Shown: positions 1-9,122 of the stretch, piece by piece
Numbering within the stretch: position 1 is the stretch's first letter
How the letters are laid out: the number at the start of each line of letters is the position of its first letter
Notes under the pieces: model-generated
The model's database searches: none
The model's input: only the letters and a program-made list of their open reading frames with translations
Told to the model about the DNA's origin: nothing
Translations under genes and position numbers: made by a program
Assembly (NCBI GenBank): GCA_002372935.1
Contig: DFJF01000006.1
Coordinates: 41,324 to 105,323, forward strand
Reading direction: 5' to 3'
DNA: 64,000 nt
Source: Clostridiales bacterium UBA3678
GTDB lineage: Bacteria; Bacillota; Clostridia; TANB77; CAG-508

Positions 1-1407
1 AAGAATTTTGAATTAGAAATTACAAAAAATCAATTGAAAAATAATAAGTTTTCTGTAGAAGACCAAGAAAAAGTTACATATTACAAAGATATTTTTGACA
101 GAAATCAAATTACAGAAACACAAGTAAATAAGGGAATAGAAGAATATTCTAAAATATCAAATCTGGAAAACGAAATCCAGAATAAAACAAATAAAAAAGA
201 AATTATACAAAATGAATTAAAATCAAAAAGGTTAGCAACAATTTTAGATAGTATTTTAGCAATAGTATTTATTATATTAGGGTTTTTCCTGATTTTTAAA
301 GGAGTGCAAGAAATTGTAGGATTTATTTCTGCAATTATTGGAATTGGATTATTTATTTTGTTTTTAGTCAATTTAAAAAAATCCAAAAAATTAGATGTTA
401 AAGAACTAGAAGAAAAAATAGAAGAGATGCAAAGCGAAAAAAAGTTAATTGAAAGGAACATAGATAAAATCTTAGATATATGTAACGAAAAAGAGCAAAA
501 TAAATTAAATGGTCTATATAATATAAAAAATCAAATAAATTCATATAACAATTTATTAAGAAAGCAAAATGATATAAATGCAAATGTACAGAAAAATAAT
601 ATTAAAAAAGCTACTTTAGAAAATGAAATAAAAAATGGGTTAACAAAATATTTTGTAGATTTAACAAAGCCATATTCTGAGCTTTTACAAGAGCTAACTA
701 TAAAGAAAAATGAATATCAATCACAGTTAGAACAATTTAATAGTCTAAAAAGAGAAAAAGAAGATTTTGAAAAATCTAATGATATGCAAAATCTAGATGA
801 TGTAAAAGATTTGTCTAACATTGATGAGTCCGTGTTAAAAGAAAAAATAAAAGAAATAAATATTCATTTTGATAAATTATCAGATGAAAAAAATCAAGTA
901 AAAAATCAAATAGAAGTATTAGAAAATAGGATTGATGAATATGAATTTTTGGAAAGTGATATAGAAAATACGGCAAGTGAAATTGAAGAAGAAACAGAAA
1001 AATATAAAATTTTAAATACTACAGAAAGTCTATTAAAACAAGCAAAAGAACAATTTTCTTCAAGCTATTTACAAGATATGATTCAAAATTTTAATGAATA
1101 TATGAAATTAATAGATAATGGTGAAATGTCTACTAATATAGACATAAAACTTGATGTTAAAGTTGATGTAAATGGTTCACAAAAAGAAATAAAATATTTT
1201 AGTGCTGGATATAAAGATTTAGTTTATATTTGTATGAGATTTAGTTTGATTAAAACATTATTTAAAAATGAGGCACCATTTGTAGTGCTAGATGACCCAT
1301 TTGTAAATTTAGATGAAGAAAAAACTACAAAGGCAATAAATGTAATATCAACTATATCTGAAAAATATCAAATAATATATTTTGTCTGTAATTCTAGCAG
1401 AATATAA
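1..1407 (+). CDS. YhaN/SMC-like coiled-coil ATPase, 5'-truncated by window edge
   Basis: The frame is open from the first base, so the N-terminus, including any Walker A motif, lies outside the window. What remains is a long Glu/Lys/Asn-rich coiled coil interrupted by two adjacent hydrophobic segments (about residues 75-125 of the visible part), then the C-terminal half of an ABC-type head. That head shows a signature-like stretch FSAGYKDLVYICMRF and a Walker B FVVLDDPFVNLD. Coiled-coil ATPases with membrane segments inside the coil resemble the YhaN family; RecN or SbcC-like proteins are alternatives. A role in DNA or membrane-associated maintenance is inference only. The TTG at 34 should not be taken as the start. 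Confidence 0.75.
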   Translation, partial: KNFELEITKNQLKNNKFSVEDQEKVTYYKDIFDRNQITETQVNKGIEEYSKISNLENEIQNKTNKKEIIQNELKSKRLATILDSILAIVFIILGFFLIFKGVQEIVGFISAIIGIGLFILFLVNLKKSKKLDVKELEEKIEEMQSEKKLIERNIDKILDICNEKEQNKLNGLYNIKNQINSYNNLLRKQNDINANVQKNNIKKATLENEIKNGLTKYFVDLTKPYSELLQELTIKKNEYQSQLEQFNSLKREKEDFEKSNDMQNLDDVKDLSNIDESVLKEKIKEINIHFDKLSDEKNQVKNQIEVLENRIDEYEFLESDIENTASEIEEETEKYKILNTTESLLKQAKEQFSSSYLQDMIQNFNEYMKLIDNGEMSTNIDIKLDVKVDVNGSQKEIKYFSAGYKDLVYICMRFSLIKTLFKNEAPFVVLDDPFVNLDEEKTTKAINVISTISEKYQIIYFVCNSSRI

Positions 1408-1580
1408 ATCAATTAATTTGAAAATTTGGGCAATATAAGGAAGAAATTTAAAATACAAAAATTCAAAAAGTTAAATTGTAAAAAAGTAAGATTTGTTGAG
1501 ATTAAATCATATTTTCAAAGAAAGCAACTTTTAAATTATAAAAATATTAAAAAATCAAGCAAATTTGAGAATTTTAAAAT

Positions 1581-1609
1581 TTGAAAATATATTAGATATA
1601 TGGTATTAT
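1581..1609 (+). promoter_or_regulatory. Promoter for the probable 6S RNA
   Basis: TTGAAA (1581-1586), 17-base spacer, TATTAT (1604-1609). It predicts a transcript starting near 1616, just before the structured RNA. The rest of 1408-1580 holds no gene that I can see. Confidence 0.65.
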
Positions 1610-1633
1610 AAATGTAACAAAAAAATAAAAAAA

Positions 1634-1842
1634 CCCCTGCATAGTGCGTGAAGACAGAATTTTTAGAACCTACAAGTTTAAAGAGGGACCAATCTCTGGA
1701 TATGGCGTGCAAGCTTACACAGCATTTAATATGACAAATATTGTAGTAAGAAGCCCATAAGTATTTAGGTAGGAACCCACCTGTTTTAGAGCAGGTTGTT
1801 AAAAATTTTGACATAATTTACGGCTAAGGCGGGGATTTTTTT
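1634..1842 (+). ncRNA. ssrS: Probable 6S RNA
   Basis: A roughly 200-nt region with no credible ORF that behaves as a structured RNA. The ends pair as a closing stem (CCCC-TGC at 1634 with GGCGGGG near 1828-1834), followed by a T run. The interior has CCTAC pairing with GTAGG and a small hairpin on the 3' side, CACCTG/CAGGTTG near 1780-1800. A long imperfect hairpin with a 3'-side bubble hairpin is typical of 6S RNA, which binds sigma-A RNA polymerase. The 3' end ACGGCTAAGGCGGGG also looks like Firmicute 6S as I remember it. A covariance-model search would settle the identity; an unrelated structured RNA remains possible. Confidence 0.62.
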
Positions 1843-1912
1843 GGTTTATTTTAGGAATTTTTAATAACAAAATGAAAGGCAATTTAATATACAGGTTACA
1901 TATTACAATAAC

Positions 1913-1941
1913 AATCAGGCAAATAGTGCTTGATTTTTTTT
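1913..1941 (+). terminator. Rho-independent terminator
   Basis: Stem AATCAGGC / GCTTGATT (one G-U pair) with a 7-base loop, followed by a run of T. It isolates the RNA gene from the membrane-protein gene downstream. Confidence 0.6.
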
Positions 1942-1942
1942 A

Positions 1943-1970
1943 TTATTGATGTTAAACTAAGTTATATAAT
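1943..1970 (+). promoter_or_regulatory. Possible promoter of the DUF1189-like gene
   Basis: TTATTG (1943-1948), 16-base spacer, TATAAT (1965-1970), ending 22 bases before the start codon. The -35 is imperfect and the leader would be very short. Confidence 0.45.
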
Positions 1971-1992
1971 TTAAAAAAGAGGTTTACTAATT

Positions 1993-2943
1993 ATGGAAAA
2001 TAAGAAAGAGGAAATTAACGAAAATATAGAAAAAGATAATAAAAAAATCCCATTTTTTAGGAAATTTTGGTATTCAATTGGAAGAATAGGTCAATATGAA
2101 AAATTAAATAAAGAAGGATTGGTAGCAAGTTTGAAATATTTTTTTGGATTAGTAGCAATATTAGCATTTATATTAGCAATTATTTATTCAGTTGTCCAAG
2201 TCAAAATGTCAAATGAAGTTATTCAATACTTAAATGATAATTTACCAGAAATTACATTTAAAAATAATCAATTGTCATTAGATAATGATGATGCAACGAT
2301 TATTGATAACGAAGATATGGCAGATAAATTAGGAAATGCAATTGTTATAAATCCATTAATTGATGAGAATGAAGCAGTTAAAAATTATAGTAATTTAGCA
2401 ACAGATAAGCACAACTGTATAGTATTTTTATCAGAAGAATTTATTATAATTACATCAAAATACAATTCTGAGAATTCAGATGAAAATACAGATTTAAATA
2501 ATGTCGAAGGAATTACAATATCTAAGTATTCAGATGTATCATCAAGATATATTTCAGATACTGATTCAGAATATCACAAAGAAGCAGTTATTGCTGTTCT
2601 TCAAAATTCCAATTCATATTATTATTATATAGCAGAAAATTTTATTGTATGTTATATAAAACTATTTATTGAATATTTTATATATATAACTATAATTTCT
2701 ATATTAATTTGGATAGTTGTTAAATTGTTAGGTAAAAAGAAAAATATAAAATGGGAATTTAAAGAAACAGCTACTAATGTAATATATGCTTCAACATTAT
2801 CAATTGTATTTTCTGTTATATATTTTATTGTAAACTATTTCACCAAATTTTCAATTCCAATTTATGATGTAATAAGTATTTTGTTGATTTTTGTATATGT
2901 GTATATATTATTAATAAAAAGCAAAAAGAAAAAAATAGAATAA
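1993..2943 (+). CDS. DUF1189-like integral membrane protein
   Basis: 316 aa. A short charged N-terminus ends in FFRKFWYSIGRIGQYEKL, followed by a first membrane helix at about 48-70. A roughly 140-residue acidic extracytoplasmic part follows, then three C-terminal helices from about residue 218. This layout and the N-terminal motif resemble the DUF1189 family of Firmicute membrane proteins, whose function is not well defined. The start is supported by AGAGGT nine bases upstream. It is monocistronic: a terminator follows directly and the next gene is convergent. Confidence 0.6.
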   Translation: MENKKEEINENIEKDNKKIPFFRKFWYSIGRIGQYEKLNKEGLVASLKYFFGLVAILAFILAIIYSVVQVKMSNEVIQYLNDNLPEITFKNNQLSLDNDDATIIDNEDMADKLGNAIVINPLIDENEAVKNYSNLATDKHNCIVFLSEEFIIITSKYNSENSDENTDLNNVEGITISKYSDVSSRYISDTDSEYHKEAVIAVLQNSNSYYYYIAENFIVCYIKLFIEYFIYITIISILIWIVVKLLGKKKNIKWEFKETATNVIYASTLSIVFSVIYFIVNYFTKFSIPIYDVISILLIFVYVYILLIKSKKKKIE

Positions 2944-2946
2944 AAT

Positions 2947-2984
2947 AAAACTCTCAATACCTATATGGGTTTTGAGAGTTTTTG
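2947..2984. terminator. Terminator between convergent genes
   Basis: Perfect stem AAAACTCTCAA / TTGAGAGTTTT flanked by A and T runs, so it can act in both directions, for the membrane protein and the CDF transporter. Confidence 0.85.
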
Positions 2985-3054
2985 TATGTATATTTTAAAC
3001 AAAGTGATAATGTTGAATAAATTACAACTATAATTTATACATAGTATATCGATA

Positions 3055-3918
3055 TTATATAGGTTCTACATGTACAATGGTTTTGTAAACTTTTGATAAT
3101 TTATTAACTTCTACTTCAAGATTATCAGCTAATTTATGACTATTAAATGTTGTCATATTTCCATCAACAGCAATAGTAATAAAAATAATGTATTTATATC
3201 CAACAGGTGTAGATGAAATGTTTAAAACTTTATGTATATCAGAAAATCGTTTTGCTATATCAAGAATTAAATTTTGTGTATTTATATCAACAGAGACATC
3301 CATTAAAATATTATAACTTTCAACAAAAATTTCTATACCTGTATAACCAATCCAAATAGCAATCCCAATACCAACAATACTATCAAAATAATTCCAACCT
3401 TTCAAGCTAAGCAAACTTGAGATAAGAGTAAAACTTGTTATAATACAATCATTTCTATGGTCTTTGACATTGGCTTTTAATAAAATGTTATCAAATTTTT
3501 TAGCAACATGATTTGAATAAATAAAAAGTGCAAGCTTAGTTAAAATTGTTATAATACATACAGCTACCAAGATCCAGGAAAACTCAAGATTACTGCCATA
3601 TATAAGAGTTTGAATTGCATCAATTAATAATTTTAAAGCTACTAAAATCATAGATATGCCAATAAAAAGTGAAAAAATATATTCAGCTTTTCCATGACCA
3701 AAATTATGACCATCATCATTCGGAACACTTGATATTTTATTACCAATAAATGTCATAAGAGAAGCAAAAATATCTCCAGCACTATTAAAAGAATCTGCAA
3801 TCATTGCTTGACTATGTGTAGAAAAACCAATGAATCCTTTAATTACTAGTAAAAAAATATTACCAATTATGCCTAAAACTCCAACTTTTTTTGTTTGTGA
3901 AAAACGTGTATCATCCAT
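3055..3918 (-). CDS. Cation diffusion facilitator (CDF) family efflux transporter
   Basis: 287 aa from ATG at 3918; a longer frame opens at 3963, but AAAGGGATG upstream fits the ATG at 3918 best. CDF proteins export divalent metals (Zn, Mn, Fe, Co) in exchange for protons. Visible features: membrane helices from about residue 10; the metal-site motif ADSFNSAGD in helix II; a histidine-rich loop around NDDGHNFGHGKAEYIF; a second site in NDCIITSF (D in helix V); and a C-terminal cytoplasmic domain ending TIVHVEPI. Length and motif order match the YdfM/FieF-like group. Metal specificity cannot be read from the sequence. Confidence 0.9.
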   Translation of the reverse strand: MDDTRFSQTKKVGVLGIIGNIFLLVIKGFIGFSTHSQAMIADSFNSAGDIFASLMTFIGNKISSVPNDDGHNFGHGKAEYIFSLFIGISMILVALKLLIDAIQTLIYGSNLEFSWILVAVCIITILTKLALFIYSNHVAKKFDNILLKANVKDHRNDCIITSFTLISSLLSLKGWNYFDSIVGIGIAIWIGYTGIEIFVESYNILMDVSVDINTQNLILDIAKRFSDIHKVLNISSTPVGYKYIIFITIAVDGNMTTFNSHKLADNLEVEVNKLSKVYKTIVHVEPI

Positions 3919-4006
3919 AATAAAAAACATCCCTTTCTTTGATTTGAAGGCACAAATTGTCATAAAAAATTTTTATATAATATTCAAGAAATTTGTTTAA
4001 TGTGAA

Positions 4007-4034
4007 TTATAACATATTATTTATAAAAAGCAAA
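4007..4034 (-). promoter_or_regulatory. Possible promoter of the CDF gene
   Basis: Read on the minus strand: TTGCTT, about 16 bases, TATAAT, about 90 bases upstream of the start codon. Confidence 0.45.
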
Positions 4035-4121
4035 TGTATTTTAAAACATTTTTACTTAACATGAATTTTGAAACATTTTTATCTGACAGTTACATAACAT
4101 AAAATAAATAGTAAAAAAGCA

Positions 4122-4150
4122 TTGCATAAAAGTCAATTAAATGGTAAAAT
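4122..4150 (+). promoter_or_regulatory. Promoter of mtaB
   Basis: TTGCAT (4122-4127), 17-base spacer, TAAAAT (4145-4150), about 90 bases before the mtaB start. Confidence 0.6.
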
Positions 4151-4243
4151 ACAAGAGAAATTGAAAATCTTAAATATAAGGATTTATTAAATTGGAATGA
4201 TAATTTATTTAAAGAAAAAATTTAATGAAATGGGTGAAAATAT

Positions 4244-5503
4244 ATGGCAAAAAAAGTAGCTTTTTTAACATTAGGCTGTAAAACAAATCAATATGAAACA
4301 AATGGAATGATGCAGCAATTTTTAGATGCAGGATACGAAATATGTAATGCAGATGAAGAACCTGATATTTATATAGTAAATACATGTACAGTAACAAATA
4401 TTGCAGATAGAAAATCAAGACAATCATTAAGAAAAGTGAAAAATAAAAAGGATACAATTGTTATAGCAGTTGGCTGTTATGCACAAGTTGCAAAAGATAC
4501 ATTACAAAATATGCCAGAAATTGACATTATTTTAGGAAACAAAGAAAAGAAAAATATTATAAAATATATAGAAGACTATGAAATAAGCAGAAATAAAATA
4601 GTTGATGTTGCAAACATCAATATGCAACAAGATTTTGATGAATATGGATGTATTACATATACAGAAAAAGCAAGAACAACAATTAAAATTCAAGATGGAT
4701 GCAATAATTTTTGCTCATATTGCTTAATTCCTTATGCAAGAGGCAGAGTTAGAAGTAGAAATAAAGAAAACATCTTAGAAGAGGCAAGAAAAATTGCAAA
4801 TAAAGGAATAAAAGAAATAGTTTTAACAGGAATTCACATTGCATCATATGGAAAAGACTTTAATGAAGAATATGAATTAGTAGACTTATTAGAAGATTTA
4901 AATAAAATTGAAGGTATAGAAAGAATTAGATTAGGGTCACTTGAACCAACAATTATCACAGAAGAGTTTGTGGAAAGGCTTACAAAATTAGACAAAATTT
5001 GCAATCATTTTCATCTATCTTTACAAAGTGGATGTGATGAAACTTTAAAAAGAATGAATAGAAAATATACAACTAAAGAATTTAGAGAAGTTGTAAAAAG
5101 ATTAAGAGATAATATAAAAGATGTAAATTTAACAACAGATATAATAGTTGGATTTCCAGGAGAAACAGAAGAAGAATTCAATACAACTTATGAATTTTTA
5201 AAAGAAATAAAATTTTACAAAATGCACATATTTAAATATTCAAAAAGAGATGGAACAATCGCAGCAACAATGCCAAATCAAATAGATGGAAATATAGCAG
5301 AACAAAGAAGTAAAAAGCTTATAGAGTTATCAGAAAGAAACCAGAAAGAATATGAAAAAAAATATGCAGGTAAGGAAGTTGAAGTTCTATTCGAAGAAAA
5401 ACAAGGAGAATATTGGGTTGGACATACAACAAATTATATGCTAGTAAAATATAAATCAAATCAAAATCTCGAAAATAAAATTTTAAGTTGCACTTTCAAA
5501 TAG
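4244..5503 (+). CDS. mtaB: tRNA t6A37 methylthiotransferase MtaB
   Basis: 419 aa. A radical-SAM enzyme that converts t6A37 to ms2t6A37 in tRNAs reading ANN codons. The N-terminal UPF0004 domain starts KVAFLTLGCKTNQYETNGM, with further cysteines in NTCTVTN and AVGCYAQ. The radical-SAM CxxxCxxC motif is DGCNNFCSYCLIPYARGR at about residues 149-166. The C-terminus is a short TRAM-like domain. It stops slightly early (family about 430-450 aa), and its TAG lies inside the left end of an intergenic repeat, so the last residues may have been reset by the repeat. Confidence 0.93.
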   Translation: MAKKVAFLTLGCKTNQYETNGMMQQFLDAGYEICNADEEPDIYIVNTCTVTNIADRKSRQSLRKVKNKKDTIVIAVGCYAQVAKDTLQNMPEIDIILGNKEKKNIIKYIEDYEISRNKIVDVANINMQQDFDEYGCITYTEKARTTIKIQDGCNNFCSYCLIPYARGRVRSRNKENILEEARKIANKGIKEIVLTGIHIASYGKDFNEEYELVDLLEDLNKIEGIERIRLGSLEPTIITEEFVERLTKLDKICNHFHLSLQSGCDETLKRMNRKYTTKEFREVVKRLRDNIKDVNLTTDIIVGFPGETEEEFNTTYEFLKEIKFYKMHIFKYSKRDGTIAATMPNQIDGNIAEQRSKKLIELSERNQKEYEKKYAGKEVEVLFEEKQGEYWVGHTTNYMLVKYKSNQNLENKILSCTFK

Positions 5504-5607
5504 GGACGGTTCTCTTTAAAAAGGGGACGGTTCTTTTTTTAAAAAGAACCGTCCCCTTTCAAAAAAGAACCGTCCCCTTTTTAAAAAGAACCGTCCCCTT
5601 TTGAAAG
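5493..5607. repeat. GGGACGGTTCT palindromic repeat cluster A
   Basis: Two forward copies (GGGACGGTTCTCTTT-like) followed by three inverted copies (AAAGAACCGTCCCC). It starts with CTTTCAAA and ends with TTGAAAG. The RNA would fold into a strong hairpin behind mtaB. Confidence 0.9.
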
Positions 5608-5629
5608 ACAGGAGCACAACTCCTGCCTT
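5604..5629. terminator. Hairpin between mtaB and the SASP gene
   Basis: AAAG-a-CAGGAG / CTCCTG-c-CTTT with a 5-base loop, between convergent genes. The T run is weak. Confidence 0.5.
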
Positions 5630-5717
5630 TATGTATTACTAAAATAAAGTAATCCTATAAAACCAAGAATAATACCCCTGTCAATTATTAAGTTATAACA
5701 TATCGTATCAAAGTAAC

Positions 5718-5924
5718 TTATTTGTTTGCCATGTTATTTTCAACTTGTTGGATCATTTTTTTAACCATGTTACCACCGATTCTTCCTGCATCTCTTGAAG
5801 ATATATCACCATTGTAACCATCTTTTAAATTTACACCAACTTCACTAGCTACTTCGTATTTGAATTTATCTAAAGCAGACATAGCTTCTGGAACTAATTT
5901 TTTATTTGTATTAGTATTTGCCAT
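5718..5924 (-). CDS. Alpha/beta-type small acid-soluble spore protein
   Basis: 68 aa. SASPs coat spore DNA and protect it from UV and chemical damage; they are degraded at germination by the Gpr protease. Both family signatures are present: KFKYEVASEVGV, which holds the Gpr cleavage site, and GDISSRDAGRIGGNMVKKMI. The start is preceded by a strong AGGAGGTGAATTC site. A sigma-G promoter is expected, but I could not place one convincingly upstream. Confidence 0.95.
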   Translation of the reverse strand: MANTNTNKKLVPEAMSALDKFKYEVASEVGVNLKDGYNGDISSRDAGRIGGNMVKKMIQQVENNMANK

Positions 5925-6128
5925 TTTGAATTCACCTCCTGTTAATATTAATTAACATCAAAAAAACATTTTGTTTTTTCTAAACTTATGATGTGCAATT
6001 AATAAGAATTTAAACAGGAAATTTTCGGAAATTGCTTTTCATATTGAAAAAGAATCTTTTTAAAAGTAGAAAAATTAATTTTAAAAACTATAGAATAATT
6101 TTCAAAATCAAAAATTTTTTTAAAACCA
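5925..6128. other. Intergenic region, no supported gene
   Basis: Divergent spacer between the SASP gene and the HAD gene. Very AT-rich; short frames here are Lys/Asn-rich or Phe-rich with no ribosome binding site or family signature. Confidence 0.6.
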
Positions 6129-6157
6129 TTGTAAAAAATCAAAAAAAAATATATAAT
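6129..6157 (+). promoter_or_regulatory. Promoter of the HAD phosphatase
   Basis: TTGTAA (6129-6134), 17-base spacer, TATAAT (6152-6157). Confidence 0.65.
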
Positions 6158-6248
6158 ATACAAGCAAACAAAAAGGAAAAAACAAAAATAAATAGACATA
6201 AAAAGAATAAAGATACGCAAAAAGATAAAAGTTGAAAGGGTTGTTAAA

Positions 6249-7127
6249 ATGTACAAATTACTCGCAATTGATTTAGATGGAACGATGTTAAATACTTATG
6301 GAGAAGTAAGTGAAAAAACAAAAAGAGTTTTAGAAGAGGCAAATAAAATCGGAGCAGAAGTGGTAATTTCTTCTGGGAGAACAATAGATTCTATAAGAAA
6401 TATAGCTGAAGAAGTTTCTGCAACTAAATACACAATAGCTGGAAATGGTGCTCTTTTGTATGATCTTCAAAACAATAAAGTTATGTATGAAAAATATATA
6501 TCAAAACAGAAAGCATTAAAAATCATAAAAATATGTGATGAAAATAGTATAATGTATAGTGTTTATACAGATAAAACAATTGTTGCACATTTTTTAAAAT
6601 ATAATATTTTATATTATTATAAAGAAAATATCAAAAAGCCACAAAGTAAGAAAACAAGTATTACATTAGTACAAGATATATATGATTATGTAAGAAATAT
6701 GCAAGATGAAAATGTTATGAAAATCTTTATTTGTGATAAACATAAATCTATATTTAATTCAATTACAAAAAAGCTTAAAGGAAGTATAGAAGATATAGAA
6801 ATTTTAGATGTATCACATATGTCAAGAAAGATTATTGTAAATGGAAGTAAAGAGGTGCCTTTGGAGTATTTTTATACAGAAATTACAGAAAGTGATACAG
6901 ATAAATGGAATGCTTTGGAATATTTATTAAAAAAATTAAATATTTCAAAAGATGAAGTTATTTCTATAGGTGATAATGTAAATGACATAAAAATGGTAGA
7001 GAATGCAGGACTTGGAATTGCAATGAAAGGGAGTACTCCTAAGCTTATAAGTGTTGCAGATTATGTAACAGAAGAAGATAATAATCATGATGGTGTTGCA
7101 AATGCTTTAGAAAAATATTTGCTATAA
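6249..7127 (+). CDS. Cof-type HAD-IIB family phosphatase
   Basis: 292 aa. HAD hydrolases of the Cof/YwpJ type dephosphorylate sugar phosphates, FMN or related small metabolites. Motif I is LLAIDLDGTMLN (nucleophile and acid-base Asp) at residues 4-15. Motif II is VVISSGRT. The C2B cap lies between about 85 and 190. Motif III is the Lys in DKWNALEYLL, and motif IV is SIGDNVNDIKMVENAG. Length and motif order are canonical, so it should be active. The substrate cannot be predicted. It is convergent with rqcH, and the shared terminator begins inside its last codons. Confidence 0.92.
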   Translation: MYKLLAIDLDGTMLNTYGEVSEKTKRVLEEANKIGAEVVISSGRTIDSIRNIAEEVSATKYTIAGNGALLYDLQNNKVMYEKYISKQKALKIIKICDENSIMYSVYTDKTIVAHFLKYNILYYYKENIKKPQSKKTSITLVQDIYDYVRNMQDENVMKIFICDKHKSIFNSITKKLKGSIEDIEILDVSHMSRKIIVNGSKEVPLEYFYTEITESDTDKWNALEYLLKKLNISKDEVISIGDNVNDIKMVENAGLGIAMKGSTPKLISVADYVTEEDNNHDGVANALEKYLL

Positions 7128-7156
7128 TTTATTGTAGAAATAAACTATAGCAAATA
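7116..7156. terminator. Bidirectional terminator between HAD gene and rqcH
   Basis: Long stem TATTTGCTATA-a-TTTATT / AATAAA-c-TATAGCAAATA (17 pairs, one mismatch) with loop GTAGA. The T run is best on the minus strand. It overlaps the HAD stop codon. Confidence 0.75.
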
Positions 7157-7163
7157 TAAAAAA

Positions 7164-8912
7164 TTATACATATAAAGTCTTATTATTTTTGTAAATTACA
7201 AGTCCTGGTTTATTGCCTGGAATTTTTTTTACAAAACTGACTTCACAATAATCTACAGGTACATTAGAAGAATTTTTTGCTTTACTATGTAAAGCTGCAA
7301 GCTTTGCTACCTCATAAATTACATTGTCTGGAGTAATCTCATTTGGATGAGTTTTTAAAATAACATGACTTCCATGAATGTCTTTTGTATGAAACCAAAT
7401 ATCATGTTTATTTGCAAATTTATTTGTTAAGTAATCATTTTCTTTATTATTTCTTCCTACTAAAATAGTATAACCATCTATTACAAATTTTAAAGGATTA
7501 AAATTAGCAAATTTATTTGAAGTCAATTGCTTTTTTGAATTTGACTTTTTCTTATAATTTTTATTCTTACCATTAGAAGAGGAAAAATACTTAGATTTAA
7601 ATGATTTATTTTCAAAAATTGGATTATCTTCAATTTCATCATATATTTGTTTTATGTCATCAATATCTTTACAATTTTCTATTTCATAAATTATACTTTC
7701 TATATAATCAATTTCTTCTGAAGTATCTATTTTCTGTTTTCCAACTATATCCAACGCATTTTTTAATTTGTTATATTTTTTAAAAAATCTTTTAGCATTA
7801 TTTTGCGGAGAATATTTTTTATCAAGTGGAATTGTAATAGGTTTATTATTATCATAATAATTTTCTAAAGATATAGAACTTACATTATAATTTGGTATTT
7901 TATACAAATTTGCAATTATCAATTCACCATATAATTTAAAAGTATCCATTTTTGAGCATTCATCAAGTTTATCATCAATATTTTGCAAGCGTTTTTCATA
8001 CTTTTTTAATGTTGATAAAATCAAATTAAGGATTGAATTTCTATAATTTTTAAATAATTCTAAAGATTCTTTTTCAAAATAAAAATCATCTAAAGAATAA
8101 TTTAATTCAAAACCATTTTGAGAAGTTTTGTCTAAGCACTTTAATGCATAATCTTTTGGTAGATTATTTTTATACATTATATCAATTGTAAGAGACTTAG
8201 AATAAAGCAATTTTGTTATTTCAGTATATATTTTATGAGCAAATAATTTAGAAGATTTATATTCATTGTCTTTTTGAAGAGAGATGTTTTTTACAATATA
8301 ATTTAAATTGATTGCTCCAATACCTGCAAAATTATCTAAAATAGAATTTACTACATTTTCTGAATCGATATGTGAATAAAATTCCTCAAAATTTTTCATT
8401 TCTAGGATATTATATTTATTTAAATTTGGTAACATATATTTAGCAGTGGGGTAGATGTCTCTTAAAGAATTTTCTTCAATAGAAGTATGTCTAATAGAAT
8501 CTATAACAATATTGTTTTCATCAACTAAAATGATATTACTATGTTTTCCCATTAGCTCTATAATTAATGTTTTAAATATAGGTTTTTCTGGATTTTCTAA
8601 ATTTTCAAGAACAAGAAATACAATTCTTTCAAGAGATTTTGTATATATGTTTTTTATTTTATAACCTAAAATATGTTTACGAAGTAGCATACAAAAATTT
8701 GGAGCAGTATTTGGATTTTTTACAACATGTTTTGTTAAATGTATTCTGTAATTATTTGAGATAGAAGCTAAAATAGAAATATTTTGAAAATTTCCATAAA
8801 GTCCAAGTGTAATAGTATTTTTGTCTGGTTCATAAATTTTATCAATTTTATAATTTTTTAAATCTGATAACTCATCAACAATTTTTTTGGTAACGATTCC
8901 ATCAAATGCCAT
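7164..8912 (-). CDS. rqcH: Rqc2-homolog RqcH (NFACT / fibronectin-binding-like)
   Basis: 582 aa from ATG at 8912, preceded by AGAAAGGAAAT; an upstream frame extends to 8972 but lacks a matching site. RqcH binds stalled 50S-peptidyl-tRNA complexes and recruits tRNA-Ala to add alanine tails for proteolysis. Visible features: the N-terminal NFACT-N domain beginning AFDGIVTKKIVDELSD; LLRKHILGYKI near residue 85; a central coiled coil (about 280-440); the NFACT-R domain with NKENDYLTNKFANKHDIWFH and GSHVILK; and the C-terminal SNVPVDYCEVSFVKKIPGNK. Length is normal. Older annotations call this family fibronectin/fibrinogen-binding protein. Confidence 0.93.
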   Translation of the reverse strand: MAFDGIVTKKIVDELSDLKNYKIDKIYEPDKNTITLGLYGNFQNISILASISNNYRIHLTKHVVKNPNTAPNFCMLLRKHILGYKIKNIYTKSLERIVFLVLENLENPEKPIFKTLIIELMGKHSNIILVDENNIVIDSIRHTSIEENSLRDIYPTAKYMLPNLNKYNILEMKNFEEFYSHIDSENVVNSILDNFAGIGAINLNYIVKNISLQKDNEYKSSKLFAHKIYTEITKLLYSKSLTIDIMYKNNLPKDYALKCLDKTSQNGFELNYSLDDFYFEKESLELFKNYRNSILNLILSTLKKYEKRLQNIDDKLDECSKMDTFKLYGELIIANLYKIPNYNVSSISLENYYDNNKPITIPLDKKYSPQNNAKRFFKKYNKLKNALDIVGKQKIDTSEEIDYIESIIYEIENCKDIDDIKQIYDEIEDNPIFENKSFKSKYFSSSNGKNKNYKKKSNSKKQLTSNKFANFNPLKFVIDGYTILVGRNNKENDYLTNKFANKHDIWFHTKDIHGSHVILKTHPNEITPDNVIYEVAKLAALHSKAKNSSNVPVDYCEVSFVKKIPGNKPGLVIYKNNKTLYV

Positions 8913-9058
8913 AAGAATTTCCTTTCTTTTGTTACGATTCACAGCTTTAAAGTTTAGATAGTCATGATACAAGAAAGAAGTTTTATTATTATTCGTAACA
9001 CAATATATTCAAAATTTTTATATAATTATACCACATATGTCAATAGATAAAAATTAAA

Positions 9059-9097
9059 TATTACAAAAATATTACAAAAATATTACGCCAATATTAA
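9059..9097. promoter_or_regulatory. 11-bp-phased TATTAC direct repeats upstream of the Tad-like operon
   Basis: TATTAC occurs at 9059, 9070 and 9081 (unit TATTACAAAAA), with a degenerate TATTAA at 9092: four in-phase positions one helical turn apart. The same pattern occurs at 32414-32441 before the type IV pilus operon. This looks like a binding array for a regulator. Confidence 0.6.
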
Positions 9098-9122
9098 ATT
9101 TAACAAATAAAATAATTATTTG

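Noticed and set aside
1536..1814. 92-codon minus-strand frame
   Set aside because: It covers the structured RNA with its promoter and T run on the other strand; no ribosome site.
6032..6235. 67-codon Lys/Asn-rich frame upstream of the HAD gene
   Set aside because: No ribosome site, composition of AT-rich spacer, and the HAD promoter lies inside it.
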